Translations under genes and position numbers: made by a program
Notes under the pieces: generated by a model
Databases searched by the model: none
Seen by the model: the letters and a program-made list of their open reading frames with translations, nothing else
Told to the model about the DNA's origin: nothing
Source: JADGQM01 sp964505935
GTDB lineage: Bacteria; Desulfobacterota; Syntrophobacteria; Syntrophobacterales; Syntrophobacteraceae
Direction of reading: 5' to 3'
Length of the DNA: 64,000 nt
Assembly: GCA_964505935.1 (NCBI GenBank)
Contig: CAZDKX010000002.1
Span: 1 to 64,000, forward strand
Shown here: positions 1-8,210 of the stretch, in pieces
How the letters are laid out: each line of letters begins with the position of its first letter
Numbering within the stretch: position 1 is the first letter of the stretch

Positions 1-1
1 G

Positions 2-382
2 CTTGTTGATCCCTTTGTCAGCTTCGTTGCTCCCGCGGAAGCACCGCCAACGAAGCTCATGGTGACTGATGAAGATTTCGAGCCCCCGCCTCGGCCGCAG
101 CGACCCCTCACCCCGCTTCAGAAGATGAACCTCGGGGAACTCGAAAAGGGCCTGAAAGCGATTGTGTGGGGGGAATTCGGCCGGCGAGCCATGGTTGAGG
201 ATGCTGCCGGAAAAGGCTACATCGTGGGCGTCGGCACCCCCGTCGGCGAGAAAGAAGGGGTCATCACCGACATTTTCAACGACAGCATGGTGATCCAGCA
301 GCAGGTCTGGGACAGCAAAACCAAACGGATGATCCCTCAGAATTCGGTGGTGAAACTGAAGAAGCAACCACCGCCCAAGTAG
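2..382 (+). CDS. pilP: PilP, type IV pilus inner-membrane lipoprotein (5' partial)
   Basis: The reading frame is already open at the window edge, so only the C-terminal 126 codons are present. The visible part starts with a DPF-containing stretch (LVDPFVSF) and a proline-rich linker. It continues into the compact beta domain with the MNLGELEKGLKAIVWG and VGTPVGEKEGVI type segments of PilP. In the known system PilP sits on the periplasmic face of the inner membrane with PilN/PilO and contacts the secretin PilQ. An internal ATG at 59 is not the true start, because homology-like sequence runs upstream of it. Normally pilQ follows pilP, but here the next gene is convergent lspA only 2 bp away, so any pilQ must lie elsewhere. 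Confidence 0.82.
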   Translation, partial: LVDPFVSFVAPAEAPPTKLMVTDEDFEPPPRPQRPLTPLQKMNLGELEKGLKAIVWGEFGRRAMVEDAAGKGYIVGVGTPVGEKEGVITDIFNDSMVIQQQVWDSKTKRMIPQNSVVKLKKQPPPK

Positions 383-384
383 CG

Positions 385-846
385 TCACTTCCCTCGCAGC
401 AAGGAAACCACCAGCATGAGGGCCCCGGCCGTTATGGCGCTGTCCGCCACATTGAAAGCCGGCCAGTGGTAGGCCCCAACATAGCAGTCCAGAAAGTCAA
501 TCACTTCCCCAAAACGCAGGCGATCGATCACATTCCCCAGGGCGCCGCCGGTAATGAGGACGTAAGCAGTCCGCGTCCAGCGGTCTTCCGGCCGCACTTT
601 GCCATAGGCAAACAGGATGATCACGACGATAAAAAGCGTCAAGCCCGTGAAAAGCGTCTGACGCCAGGCGGAATTGGCACCCGCAAAGATACTGAAGGCC
701 CCGCCGGGGTTTCTGACGTGCACCAGATTGAAAAGACCCGGTACGACTTCGATGACCGAATGGAGGGGCAGATAGTGAAGAATCAGCAGCTTGGTCACTT
801 GATCCAGAACGATGATTCCCCCTCCAACGAGAAGCAGATACATCAT
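385..846 (-). CDS. lspA: Lipoprotein signal peptidase (signal peptidase II)
   Basis: This is the inner-membrane aspartyl protease that removes signal peptides from prolipoproteins after lipid attachment. The 153-residue product has the usual length and four hydrophobic segments. It carries the family motifs LDQVTK, RNPGGAFS, GNVIDR (catalytic Asp about 108) and FNVADS (catalytic Asp about 135). I chose the ATG at 846 because an AGAGGT Shine-Dalgarno lies just upstream. The longer open frame reaching 939 runs through a perfect palindrome and has no family resemblance. It follows ileS on the same strand, the classical ileS-lspA arrangement, with a 137-bp gap holding that palindrome. Lipoproteins in this window (SodC, the M48 peptidase, the outer-membrane factor) would be substrates. 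Confidence 0.95.
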   Translation of the reverse strand: MMYLLLVGGGIIVLDQVTKLLILHYLPLHSVIEVVPGLFNLVHVRNPGGAFSIFAGANSAWRQTLFTGLTLFIVVIILFAYGKVRPEDRWTRTAYVLITGGALGNVIDRLRFGEVIDFLDCYVGAYHWPAFNVADSAITAGALMLVVSLLRGK

Positions 847-920
847 GGTTGCACCTCTGATGACCGGAACAGGAAACGATATACCGAGATCGACTCTGAA
901 TCGAGACCGACCGCCCTTCC

Positions 921-953
921 AGACCGACTCGGTTTTCAAAACCGAGTCGGTCT
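921..953. repeat. Perfect 16-bp inverted repeat between ileS and lspA
   Basis: Arms 921-936 (AGACCGACTCGGTTTT) and 938-953 are exact reverse complements around a single base. On the transcribed minus strand this forms a very strong hairpin between ileS and lspA. No T-run follows, so a simple intrinsic terminator is not supported. Processing signal, attenuator or mobile palindrome are all possible. Confidence 0.8.
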
Positions 954-983
954 TATTCTGTCGGGCTTACCCGGAAATGATGG

Positions 984-3767
984 CTACCCTGCCACCACGC
1001 CGTGACAGCGATCACAGAGGGTGGGGTGGTCGGCAAACTGCCCGACCTTTTCCGATCGCACCCAGCAGCGTTCACACTTCTCTCCCGAGGCCGGCCCAAT
1101 CTGCACCCGCAGGCCGGGAAGCTCGATGCCCTCAACCGCATTCACCAGACTGGCGGCGGGTGAGAATACCACTTGCGAAACGATGAAAACCGACCGGAAC
1201 AGCTCTTCCTGGCCGGAAAAAGCGGCCCCGAGCTCCTCGGGAAAGGCCAGCCTGACTACGGCATCCAGGGGGTGCCCAATCGCTTTGGCCTGGCGAGCCC
1301 CTTCCAGGGCCCGAGTAACGTCACTGCGAATCGCCAGAATGGTTTGCCAGCGCTGATTCAGCCCATCATCCTGAAGAGTGGGGTCAATTTCCGGAAAACT
1401 TTCCAGGTGGATCGTCTCGCTGGCTCTCTGGGGCAGATGCCACCAGGCTTCTTCGGCGGTAAAGGAAAGTACCGGCGCCATCAGCTTCAACACTGCGGTC
1501 AAAATCCGGTGGAGGGCCGTCTGGGCGGAACGCCGAGCCTTGCCGCGGGTGGCCGAGACGTACAGGCGATCTTTGATGATATCGAGATAAAAGGAGCTCA
1601 AGTCCACCACGCAATAATTGTGCAGGGCATGATACACCCGGTGGAACTCGAAACGGTCATAGGCCTGGCGCACTCTCCTGATCAAATCCTGGAGCTGAAT
1701 GAGGGCGAACCGATCCAATTCGTCCATCTCGCCGTAGGGCACGGCATCGGTGGCCGGGTTGAAGTCTCCGAGGTTACCCAGGAGAAACCGGCAGGTGTTG
1801 CGAATGCGCCGATAGGCTTCGCTGAGACGCTTCAGAATGTCGGGAGAAATTCGAATATCATCCCGATAGTCCTCCGCCGACACCCACAGGCGAAGGACCT
1901 CGGCGCCGTATTGCCTGATGATTTCTTCCGGGGCGATGACATTCCCGAGGGACTTGGACATCTTGTAGCCCTGGCCGTCGACGACGAAGCCGTGGGTGAG
2001 CACGCTCCGGTAGGGCGCCATATCCCGCGTCCCCACGGCGGTCAGCAGAGAGGAATGAAACCAGCCCCGATGTTGATCGCTCCCTTCCAGATAGAGGTCG
2101 GCCGGAGCTCCGAGGCCGTCGCGTTGCTCCAGCACCGCCGCCCAGGAGACCCCGGAATCGAACCAGACATCCAGGATATCCATCTCCTTGCGGAAGTCTT
2201 CGCCGCGGCACTCCGGGCAGACCGTTCCGGCGGGGAGCAGCGCCTTGACGTCCCGGTCAAACCAGCAGTCCGCGCCTTCCTTTTCAAAAAGGGCCGTAAC
2301 GTGCCGGAATACCTCCGGGGTGGCGAGCAGCTTCCCGCAATTTGAACAGGTAAAAACCGTGATGGGGACCCCCCACGACCGCTGTCGGGAAATGCACCAG
2401 TCCGGACGATTCTGGATCATGCTGTAGATCCGCTCCTTGCCCCAGTTGGGGATCCATTCCACCCGCTCGATCCAGGCAAGGGCCTGGTTGCGCAGCTCAT
2501 TCTGGTCCATGGCGATAAACCATTGTTCGGTGGCACGGAAGATCACGGGCTTCTTGCAGCGCCAACAGTGCGGGTAGCTGTGCTCAATATCCGCTTCCAG
2601 CAGGAGGCGCCCCACTTCGCTCAGCTTGGCATTGACGGCCTTGTTGGCATCGAACACAAACTGTCCCGCAAAAAACGGCACATCCTTCGTAAACCGGCCG
2701 TCATCATCAAGGGGAGAATAGACCTCCAGGCCATATTCGAGCGCCATGTCATAATCTTCACGGCCGTGTCCCGGCGCCGTGTGAACACAGCCGGTACCGG
2801 CTTCGAGCGTCACGTGGCTTCCCAGGATAAGGGTGCTCTCACGGTCCAGAAAGGGGTGCCGGCAGGCCAGGCCGCGCAGGTCAGCGGCACGGAAGGCCCG
2901 CAGGATTTCGTAATGTTGAACACCCAGCAGGCGCATGCAGTCATCCAGCAGTCCCGCGGCAAGGACCCAGATCTCGTCGGCCACGGATACGGCCACGTAG
3001 TCAAAATCGGGATGCAGCGTGATGGCCAGATTGGCCGGAATGGTCCAGGGGGTGGTGGTCCAGATGAGCACAAAGACGGGCTTTCCGGAGAATTCCGGGA
3101 ATTGCGCCCGGCTCTTTTCGGTCAGCGGGAACTTGACATAGATGGAAGGTGAGACATGGGCATGGTATTCGACTTCAGCCTCAGCCAGGGCCGTGCGGCA
3201 ACTGGCACACCAGTAGATCGGCTTCTTGCTGCGGATGACACTGCCGCGTTCGAAGAACCGCCCCAGTTCCCGAGCGATGGTCGCCTCGTAAGCGTAGGCC
3301 ATGGTCAGGTAAGGGTTCTCCCATTCCCCGAGCACGCCGAGCCGCTTGAATTCATTGCGTTGAATGTCGATGAAGCGTTCCGCGTAAGCCCGGCAATGCC
3401 GCCGGATCTCCACCTGCGTCATGGAAGCCTTCCGCGGTCCCAATTCCCGATCGACCTGATGTTCGATGGGCAAACCATGACAGTCCCAACCCGGCACATA
3501 GACGGCATCAAAGCCGCTCATCTGCCGGCTCTTGACAATCATGTCCTTGAGGATCTTGTTAAGGGCCGTACCCAGATGAATATTCCCGTTCGCATAGGGA
3601 GGACCATCATGGAGGATATACCGGGGGCGGCCTTTACCCTGCTCTCGCAGCAAGTGGTAAAGCCCCATCCCCTCCCATCTGGCCAGGATCTCAGGTTCAC
3701 GCCTGGATAGATTGGCCTTCATGGGAAAATCCGTTTGAGGAAGGTTCAAACTCTCCTTATAGTCCAT
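984..3767 (-). CDS. ileS: Isoleucyl-tRNA synthetase
   Basis: This class I aminoacyl-tRNA synthetase charges tRNA-Ile in the cytoplasm. The 927-residue protein has the HIGH-type motif (NIHLGT, near residue 60), the editing insertion, and the KMSKS loop (YKMSKSLGN, near residue 600). A C-terminal zinc finger has CERC and CDRC pairs at about residues 895-920, typical of bacterial IleRS. The open frame starts at a GTG at 3773, but the GGGAG at 3776-3780 is too close to it. It is well spaced (8 nt) from the ATG at 3767, which I use. It is followed by lspA on the same strand. Confidence 0.96.
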   Translation of the reverse strand: MDYKESLNLPQTDFPMKANLSRREPEILARWEGMGLYHLLREQGKGRPRYILHDGPPYANGNIHLGTALNKILKDMIVKSRQMSGFDAVYVPGWDCHGLPIEHQVDRELGPRKASMTQVEIRRHCRAYAERFIDIQRNEFKRLGVLGEWENPYLTMAYAYEATIARELGRFFERGSVIRSKKPIYWCASCRTALAEAEVEYHAHVSPSIYVKFPLTEKSRAQFPEFSGKPVFVLIWTTTPWTIPANLAITLHPDFDYVAVSVADEIWVLAAGLLDDCMRLLGVQHYEILRAFRAADLRGLACRHPFLDRESTLILGSHVTLEAGTGCVHTAPGHGREDYDMALEYGLEVYSPLDDDGRFTKDVPFFAGQFVFDANKAVNAKLSEVGRLLLEADIEHSYPHCWRCKKPVIFRATEQWFIAMDQNELRNQALAWIERVEWIPNWGKERIYSMIQNRPDWCISRQRSWGVPITVFTCSNCGKLLATPEVFRHVTALFEKEGADCWFDRDVKALLPAGTVCPECRGEDFRKEMDILDVWFDSGVSWAAVLEQRDGLGAPADLYLEGSDQHRGWFHSSLLTAVGTRDMAPYRSVLTHGFVVDGQGYKMSKSLGNVIAPEEIIRQYGAEVLRLWVSAEDYRDDIRISPDILKRLSEAYRRIRNTCRFLLGNLGDFNPATDAVPYGEMDELDRFALIQLQDLIRRVRQAYDRFEFHRVYHALHNYCVVDLSSFYLDIIKDRLYVSATRGKARRSAQTALHRILTAVLKLMAPVLSFTAEEAWWHLPQRASETIHLESFPEIDPTLQDDGLNQRWQTILAIRSDVTRALEGARQAKAIGHPLDAVVRLAFPEELGAAFSGQEELFRSVFIVSQVVFSPAASLVNAVEGIELPGLRVQIGPASGEKCERCWVRSEKVGQFADHPTLCDRCHGVVAG

Positions 3768-3980
3768 CTTCACATCTCCCTATGGATAAGATTCCGGCGC
3801 CTTCAGCACTCCTGTTCATGCAGGGCGAATTCCATGTGTCCGCAACAGGAACGGTATGACGCAGCCGCCACTCCGAACCAAAGAAAGTGATTTTAACAGC
3901 ACCCTACGGCTGCCTGTCAAGCGCTTAAGCGCATGGCTGTCGACTCCCGGCGAAGGCGTATTGCCGGCGGGAAACACCAG

Positions 3981-4024
3981 AAACAAGAAGCCCCCTTTCC
4001 GGCGCGCTGCCTGGAAAGGGGGCT
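3981..4024 (-). terminator. Probable intrinsic terminator of groESL
   Basis: Arms AGCCCCCTTTCC (3989-4000) and its exact complement (4013-4024) flank a 12-nt loop. On the minus strand the stem is followed by a T-rich tract (TTCTTGTTTC), as expected for rho-independent termination about 185 bp after groEL. Confidence 0.65.
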
Positions 4025-4138
4025 CACTTGCTGTCAGCCAGTCCCGTGTTGGTCACCACAATCGGAGCAGCGATGCCGCCCGTGAACCACAAGCCGAGAG
4101 CGGCCCCTGCCTGCCCTTGCCAATGGACGCCTCAACAG

Positions 4139-4208
4139 GTACCGACCTCTCGCCACTCATCACTGACCGCTGACCACTATTCGCTCTTCACTTTTCACTT
4201 TTCACTTT
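4139..4208. repeat. Low-complexity GAGTGG/GTCAGCG and AAAAGTG tandem tract
   Basis: On the minus strand this reads as near-tandem units: AAAAGTG repeated three times, then variants such as GTGGTCAGCGGTCAGTG and GAGTGGCGAG. Similar GAGTGGCGAGTGG text recurs at 28281-28312. It lies directly after the groEL stop codon. Confidence 0.55.
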
Positions 4209-5837
4209 TTAGTACATCCCGCCGCCGGGAGGCATGCCGCCGGGCATGGCCGGTTCTTTTTCCTTGGGGATCTCGGAAACCATGCATTCCGTGGTGAGCA
4301 TCAAGGCCGAGACGCTCGACGCGTTCTGCAGGGCCGTACGGGCCACCTTGGTCGGATCAATGACGCCAACTTCGTAAAGGTCCACGTAGGCACCCGTCTC
4401 AGCGTTGAAGCCGAAGGCGCCTTCAGCACCCTTGAGCTTCTGCACCACGACTGAACCTTCCTCCCCGGAGTTGATCGCGATCTGGCGCGCGGGTTCTTCA
4501 AGCGCACGTTTCACAATGTTCAGGCCCAGCTTTTCATCACCTTCGAGGCTGAGCTTCTCCAGGGCCGGGAGGCAACGCAGGTAAGCCACACCGCCACCGG
4601 GAATGATGCCTTCCTCCACCGCTGCACGCGTCGCATTCAGCGCATCCTCCACGCGCGCCTTCTTCTCTTTCATTTCCGTTTCGGTAGCGGCCCCAACACT
4701 GATCACCGCGACTCCCCCGATCAGCTTGGCCAAGCGCTCCTGGAGCTTTTCGCGGTCGTAGTCGCTGGTCGTTTCTTCAATTTGGGTCCGGATCTGGCGC
4801 ACCCGCCCCTCCAGGGCCTTGCGATCCCCGGCACCGTCGACGATGGTGGAATTGTCCTTATCGATGCGAATGGTCTTGGCTCGACCCAGATCACTCAGGG
4901 TCACGCTTTCGAGTTTGATACCCTTTTCTTCACTGATCACCTGGCCACCCGTCAGAATGGCGATGTCGTCCAGCATGGCCTTGCGGCGGTCCCCAAAGCC
5001 CGGGGCCTTGACCGCGCAAACCTGAAGGGTCCCCCGCAGCTTGTTGACCACCAGGGTGGCAAGCGCCTCCCCTTCCACATCCTCGGCAATGATGAGGAGC
5101 GGTCTGCCCATTTTGGCAATCTGTTCGAGGACCGGCAAAAGGTCCTTCATGTTGCTGATTTTCTTCTCATTAATGAGGATCAACGGCTCGTTCAGGAGCA
5201 CTTCCATCTTTTCAGGGTCAGTGACGAAGTAGGGCGAGATGTAGCCACGATCAAACTGCATGCCCTCGACGACCTCCAGGGTGGTCTCCATACCCTTGGC
5301 TTCCTCGACGGTAATGACCCCTTCCTTGCCCACTTTATTCATCGCTTCGGCAATGATATTGCCGATGGTCGCATCGTTGTTGGCGGAAATTGTTCCCACC
5401 TGGGCGATTTCCTTCTGGTCCTTGGTCGGCTTGCTGATCTTTTTCAACTCATCGACCACTACCTGAACTGTTTTTTCGATGCCCCGCTTGAGGGCCATCG
5501 GGTTGGCTCCGGCCGCCACCAGTTTGGAGCCCTCGAAATAGACCGACTGCGCCAGAATTGTCGCGGTGGTGGTCCCGTCGCCGGCTACATCACTGGTCTT
5601 GCTGGCGACTTCCTTGACCATCTGTGCGCCCATGTTCTCGAACTTGTCTTCGAGTTCGATTTCCTTGGCGACCGTTACCCCATCCTTGGTAACCGTCGGC
5701 CCCCCAAAGGACTTCTCAATCACCACATTGCGCCCTTTGGGTCCCAGGGTCACTTTCACTGCATCCGCCAAGGTATTGACGCCCTTGAGCAACGCTTCGC
5801 GGGCTTTTACATCATAAATCAATTGCTTTGCTGCCAT
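4209..5837 (-). CDS. groEL: Chaperonin GroEL (60 kDa)
   Basis: This is the ATP-driven double-ring folding chamber that works with GroES in the cytoplasm. The 542-residue length is standard. The N-terminus (KQLIYDVKAREALLKG), the GDGTTTATILAQ nucleotide-binding segment and the IIPGGGVAYLR segment are diagnostic. The tail is the usual glycine/methionine-rich type (PGGMPPGGGMY). A GGAGGAATGCC site precedes the ATG. It sits about 50 bp after groES on the same strand, forming groESL under one CIRCE element, with a hairpin terminator downstream. Confidence 0.98.
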   Translation of the reverse strand: MAAKQLIYDVKAREALLKGVNTLADAVKVTLGPKGRNVVIEKSFGGPTVTKDGVTVAKEIELEDKFENMGAQMVKEVASKTSDVAGDGTTTATILAQSVYFEGSKLVAAGANPMALKRGIEKTVQVVVDELKKISKPTKDQKEIAQVGTISANNDATIGNIIAEAMNKVGKEGVITVEEAKGMETTLEVVEGMQFDRGYISPYFVTDPEKMEVLLNEPLILINEKKISNMKDLLPVLEQIAKMGRPLLIIAEDVEGEALATLVVNKLRGTLQVCAVKAPGFGDRRKAMLDDIAILTGGQVISEEKGIKLESVTLSDLGRAKTIRIDKDNSTIVDGAGDRKALEGRVRQIRTQIEETTSDYDREKLQERLAKLIGGVAVISVGAATETEMKEKKARVEDALNATRAAVEEGIIPGGGVAYLRCLPALEKLSLEGDEKLGLNIVKRALEEPARQIAINSGEEGSVVVQKLKGAEGAFGFNAETGAYVDLYEVGVIDPTKVARTALQNASSVSALMLTTECMVSEIPKEKEPAMPGGMPPGGGMY

Positions 5838-5889
5838 GAGGCATTCCTCCCTTTGATTCTCAACTTTCCATCACGCGATGGGAATTGCA

Positions 5890-6180
5890 CTATTGTTCGA
5901 TAATGGCGAGGATGTCATCCTCGCGCATAATGAGGAGCTCTTCCCCCTCCACCTTGATGTCCGTGCCGGCATACTTGCTGAACAGCACCCGGTCAGCCGC
6001 CTTCACATCGAGAGGCCGACGGCTCCCGTCCTCCATGAGTTTGCCGTTGCCAACCGAAACCACTTCACCCTGGACCGGTTTTTCCTTGGCGGTATCCGGA
6101 ATGATGATCCCTCCGGCCGTCTTCTCTTCTTCCTCCACACGCCTCACCACCACACGATCATTGAGCGGTTTGAGCTTCAT
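5890..6180 (-). CDS. groES: Co-chaperonin GroES (10 kDa)
   Basis: This is the heptameric lid of the GroEL chamber. The 96-residue product begins MKLKPLNDRVVVRRVE and carries the mobile loop around EEKTAGGIIIPDTAKEKP. It ends with EGEELLIMREDDILAIIEQ. The open frame extends upstream through the operator, but the ATG at 6180 has an AAGGAG site and matches the family start. It is the first gene of groESL. The CIRCE palindrome about 80-107 bp upstream indicates heat-shock repression by HrcA. Confidence 0.97.
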   Translation of the reverse strand: MKLKPLNDRVVVRRVEEEEKTAGGIIIPDTAKEKPVQGEVVSVGNGKLMEDGSRRPLDVKAADRVLFSKYAGTDIKVEGEELLIMREDDILAIIEQ

Positions 6181-6260
6181 CGCTGCGACTCCTTTCCTCT
6201 TTAAAAATGGCAATAATCGGAAAACCAAGCACCTGATATCCCGGAGATTGGGCCAAAATA

Positions 6261-6287
6261 TTAGCACTCGCCTTCGACGAGTGCTTT
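6261..6287. promoter_or_regulatory. CIRCE operator (HrcA binding site) of groESL
   Basis: The sequence TTAGCACTC-N9-GAGTGCTTT matches the CIRCE consensus TTAGCACTC-N9-GAGTGCTAA in 16 of 18 arm positions. It lies about 80 bp upstream of groES and overlaps the stop codon of the upstream kinase gene by one base. On the minus strand a candidate -35 (TTGCCA) and weak -10 (TAAAAG), 17 bp apart, lie immediately before it, so the promoter would overlap the end of the kinase gene. Confidence 0.93.
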
Positions 6288-8059
6288 TAATCACTACCGG
6301 GTTTCTTGGCAAGAGGAAAAGCCGGATCGAAGGGGAAAAAAAGTGATACGGTGGTCCCGGATTGGCCATCACTATTGACATCGAGGCGCCCCCCGAGACT
6401 TACCATCAATTGATAGACAATGCTCAACCCCAGGCCCGTCCCGGTGTTCTTGCTGGTGAAAAAGGGCTCGAAGATACGGGGGCGGTTTTCTTCGGATATG
6501 CCGTGCCCGGCATCCGCAACCTCGATCAGCGTCTGCCCGGGAGCATCCCGGCTCGCCCTGAATTCGGCCACGCGAACGCTGAGCACGCCCCCCTCCGGCA
6601 TTGCCTCCAGGCCATTGGCCATGATTTGCCAGAGCACCTGCCGCAAGTGGAGAGGATCCATCCGGAAGGTGGGGGTGACCTGAAAAATCGTCTCCACCCG
6701 GTGTCCGTCAAGCAGCAGGTCTTTTGCCCGCAACTGGGCAACAACCTCCTCAACCACGGCCGGCACGCTCACCTCTTCAATTCTGGCCGATTTTTGAGAA
6801 CCCCTTGCCATCCACAGAAAATCGGTGATGAGATCATCAATGCGCCGAACCTCACGGGCAATGATATTCATCAGTTTGACTTGAAAAGGTTCCTGGGCCA
6901 ATTCGTGTTGCAGCATCTGCGCGGCGCCACTGATAGCGGCCAGGGGATTTCTGATCTCATGGGCAATTTCCGCCGCCATTTTACCCGCCTGGGCCATCCG
7001 TTCGGTACGCTGAAGGTGTTCCTCCATGGCCCGCAGAGGCGTCAGGTCCTGAAAAATGAAAACCCACCCCCATCCATCTCCGCGTTCCAGATTCAATAAG
7101 GAAACGCTGTACCCCAGACACAGCTCCTCACCTGTCGGCCGCTGATAACTGAAGTCCTTACGAACCAGCGCTTCAGGCTCGGGCTGAAGCGGATGAAGGC
7201 CTGCGCAGGGCCAATTGAGGGTATTCAGGGCAGGAAAGAGCCGGTCAATGGTCCGCCCCTTAATCTGATCCCATGGCAGAGCCAAGATCTTCTGGGCCGC
7301 ATCATTGGCAAAGAGCACCTCCCGTTCGGGGCTGATCATGAGCAAACCGCTGCTCAGGCTTTGAATGACATTGCGATGGAGGATTTCGAGCTGGTGCAAA
7401 TCCCGCTCTTGCTCTCGAATCTGCTGGGTGGACCGCAACCATGCTTCTGCCAGGTAGCCGGCGAGATAGGCCGTCAGATAGAAGCCGGCAATATTCATCA
7501 GCAGACTGTGAAAGAAGGCTCCACTGTCGGGAATCTGAGAGGCTATCCCCATCAGCTGAAGCGGGGCAATCCATCCAAAGTATTGCAGATCGAGCAGCAA
7601 CCCGTAGGAAAGGGCGCAGGCGGACGCGACCACGACACTGCCCCGGCGATACAGCAGCAGGGCACCACTGACAATGGCGGGCATGTAGAGGAAGGAAAAG
7701 ATGCTTTCCACCCCGCCTGAGAGGTAGATCAAAAAGGTCACCGCCCCCACGTCGAAAAGTGCCTGAAGATAGGCGAATTGTCTGAGTCGCCGGACCCGCT
7801 TCAGGCTCAACGCAGCGACAATCGTGAAAGCGAAAAGAATGACCGAAAAGATATAGAGAGGTCTGAGTTGTCCTGAGAGGAGGTCCTCGGCCCGCCGGCT
7901 CTGGACAATGAGGGTGAGCGTCAAGAAAAAGACGGCAAGAAGCAGTCGGAACAACAAGACTCCCTGCAGCTTGCGCTTGAGCGAAAGATCGTTGGCATCA
8001 GCCTGGACTCGGTTGTCAGGTTCTTTTCCCGAGGTCACATCAGGTTTCAAGAAGCTCAT
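6287..8059 (-). CDS. pilS: PilS-like membrane sensor histidine kinase
   Basis: This is a 590-residue NtrB/PilS-type kinase. The N-terminal third (about 35-210) holds six hydrophobic helices with the PilS-like LSGGVESIFSFLYMPAI segment. A PAS domain (about 235-345) follows. The HisKA phospho-acceptor box EIAHEIRNPLAAISGAA has His near 368. The catalytic domain has DAGHGI and TGLGLSIVYQL. It lies directly after pilB-pilC, so a role in pilin gene control is likely by analogy with PilS. The usual partner PilR, a sigma-54 activator, is absent: the next gene is groES. The AGGAGG site abuts the ATG at 8059, so a TTG three codons downstream is a possible alternative start. Confidence 0.8.
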   Translation of the reverse strand: MSFLKPDVTSGKEPDNRVQADANDLSLKRKLQGVLLFRLLLAVFFLTLTLIVQSRRAEDLLSGQLRPLYIFSVILFAFTIVAALSLKRVRRLRQFAYLQALFDVGAVTFLIYLSGGVESIFSFLYMPAIVSGALLLYRRGSVVVASACALSYGLLLDLQYFGWIAPLQLMGIASQIPDSGAFFHSLLMNIAGFYLTAYLAGYLAEAWLRSTQQIREQERDLHQLEILHRNVIQSLSSGLLMISPEREVLFANDAAQKILALPWDQIKGRTIDRLFPALNTLNWPCAGLHPLQPEPEALVRKDFSYQRPTGEELCLGYSVSLLNLERGDGWGWVFIFQDLTPLRAMEEHLQRTERMAQAGKMAAEIAHEIRNPLAAISGAAQMLQHELAQEPFQVKLMNIIAREVRRIDDLITDFLWMARGSQKSARIEEVSVPAVVEEVVAQLRAKDLLLDGHRVETIFQVTPTFRMDPLHLRQVLWQIMANGLEAMPEGGVLSVRVAEFRASRDAPGQTLIEVADAGHGISEENRPRIFEPFFTSKNTGTGLGLSIVYQLMVSLGGRLDVNSDGQSGTTVSLFFPFDPAFPLAKKPGSD

Positions 8060-8138
8060 CCTCCTACTGACATCAAATCTACCTCAAGCAATATATACTC
8101 GATAAGGTTGAGAACTTTCATTTTGCTCGGGTCCTGTT

Positions 8139-8172
8139 TGTTGGGTTTCGTTGCCACTCAACCCAACCTACA
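8139..8172. repeat. GTTGGGTT...AACCCAAC palindrome between pilC and pilS
   Basis: Arms GTTGGGTT (8140-8147) and AACCCAAC (8160-8167) flank a 12-nt loop. It sits in the 150-bp gap between pilC and pilS, which also holds two near-copies of TACCTCAA(G/A)CAATA. I recall similar GTTGGGTTTCGTT...AACCCAACCTAC elements from intergenic regions of many bacteria; that is memory, not a search. Confidence 0.65.
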
Positions 8173-8210
8173 GTTCTGATTCAGATTTACCTCAAACAAT
8201 AAAGAACGTT

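Larger units (their letters stand above)
3768..4208. other. Gene-free interval between groEL and ileS
   Basis: About 440 bp without a convincing gene. It holds the ileS ribosome-binding site, a terminator-like hairpin (3989-4024) and a low-complexity tract near 4140-4208. Short open frames on the plus strand here have no ribosome-binding site or recognisable sequence. Confidence 0.7.

Noticed and set aside
4028..4297. Plus-strand frame over the groEL tail and the AAAAGTG tract
   Set aside because: Low-complexity translation (repeated HFSLF) and overlap with groEL.
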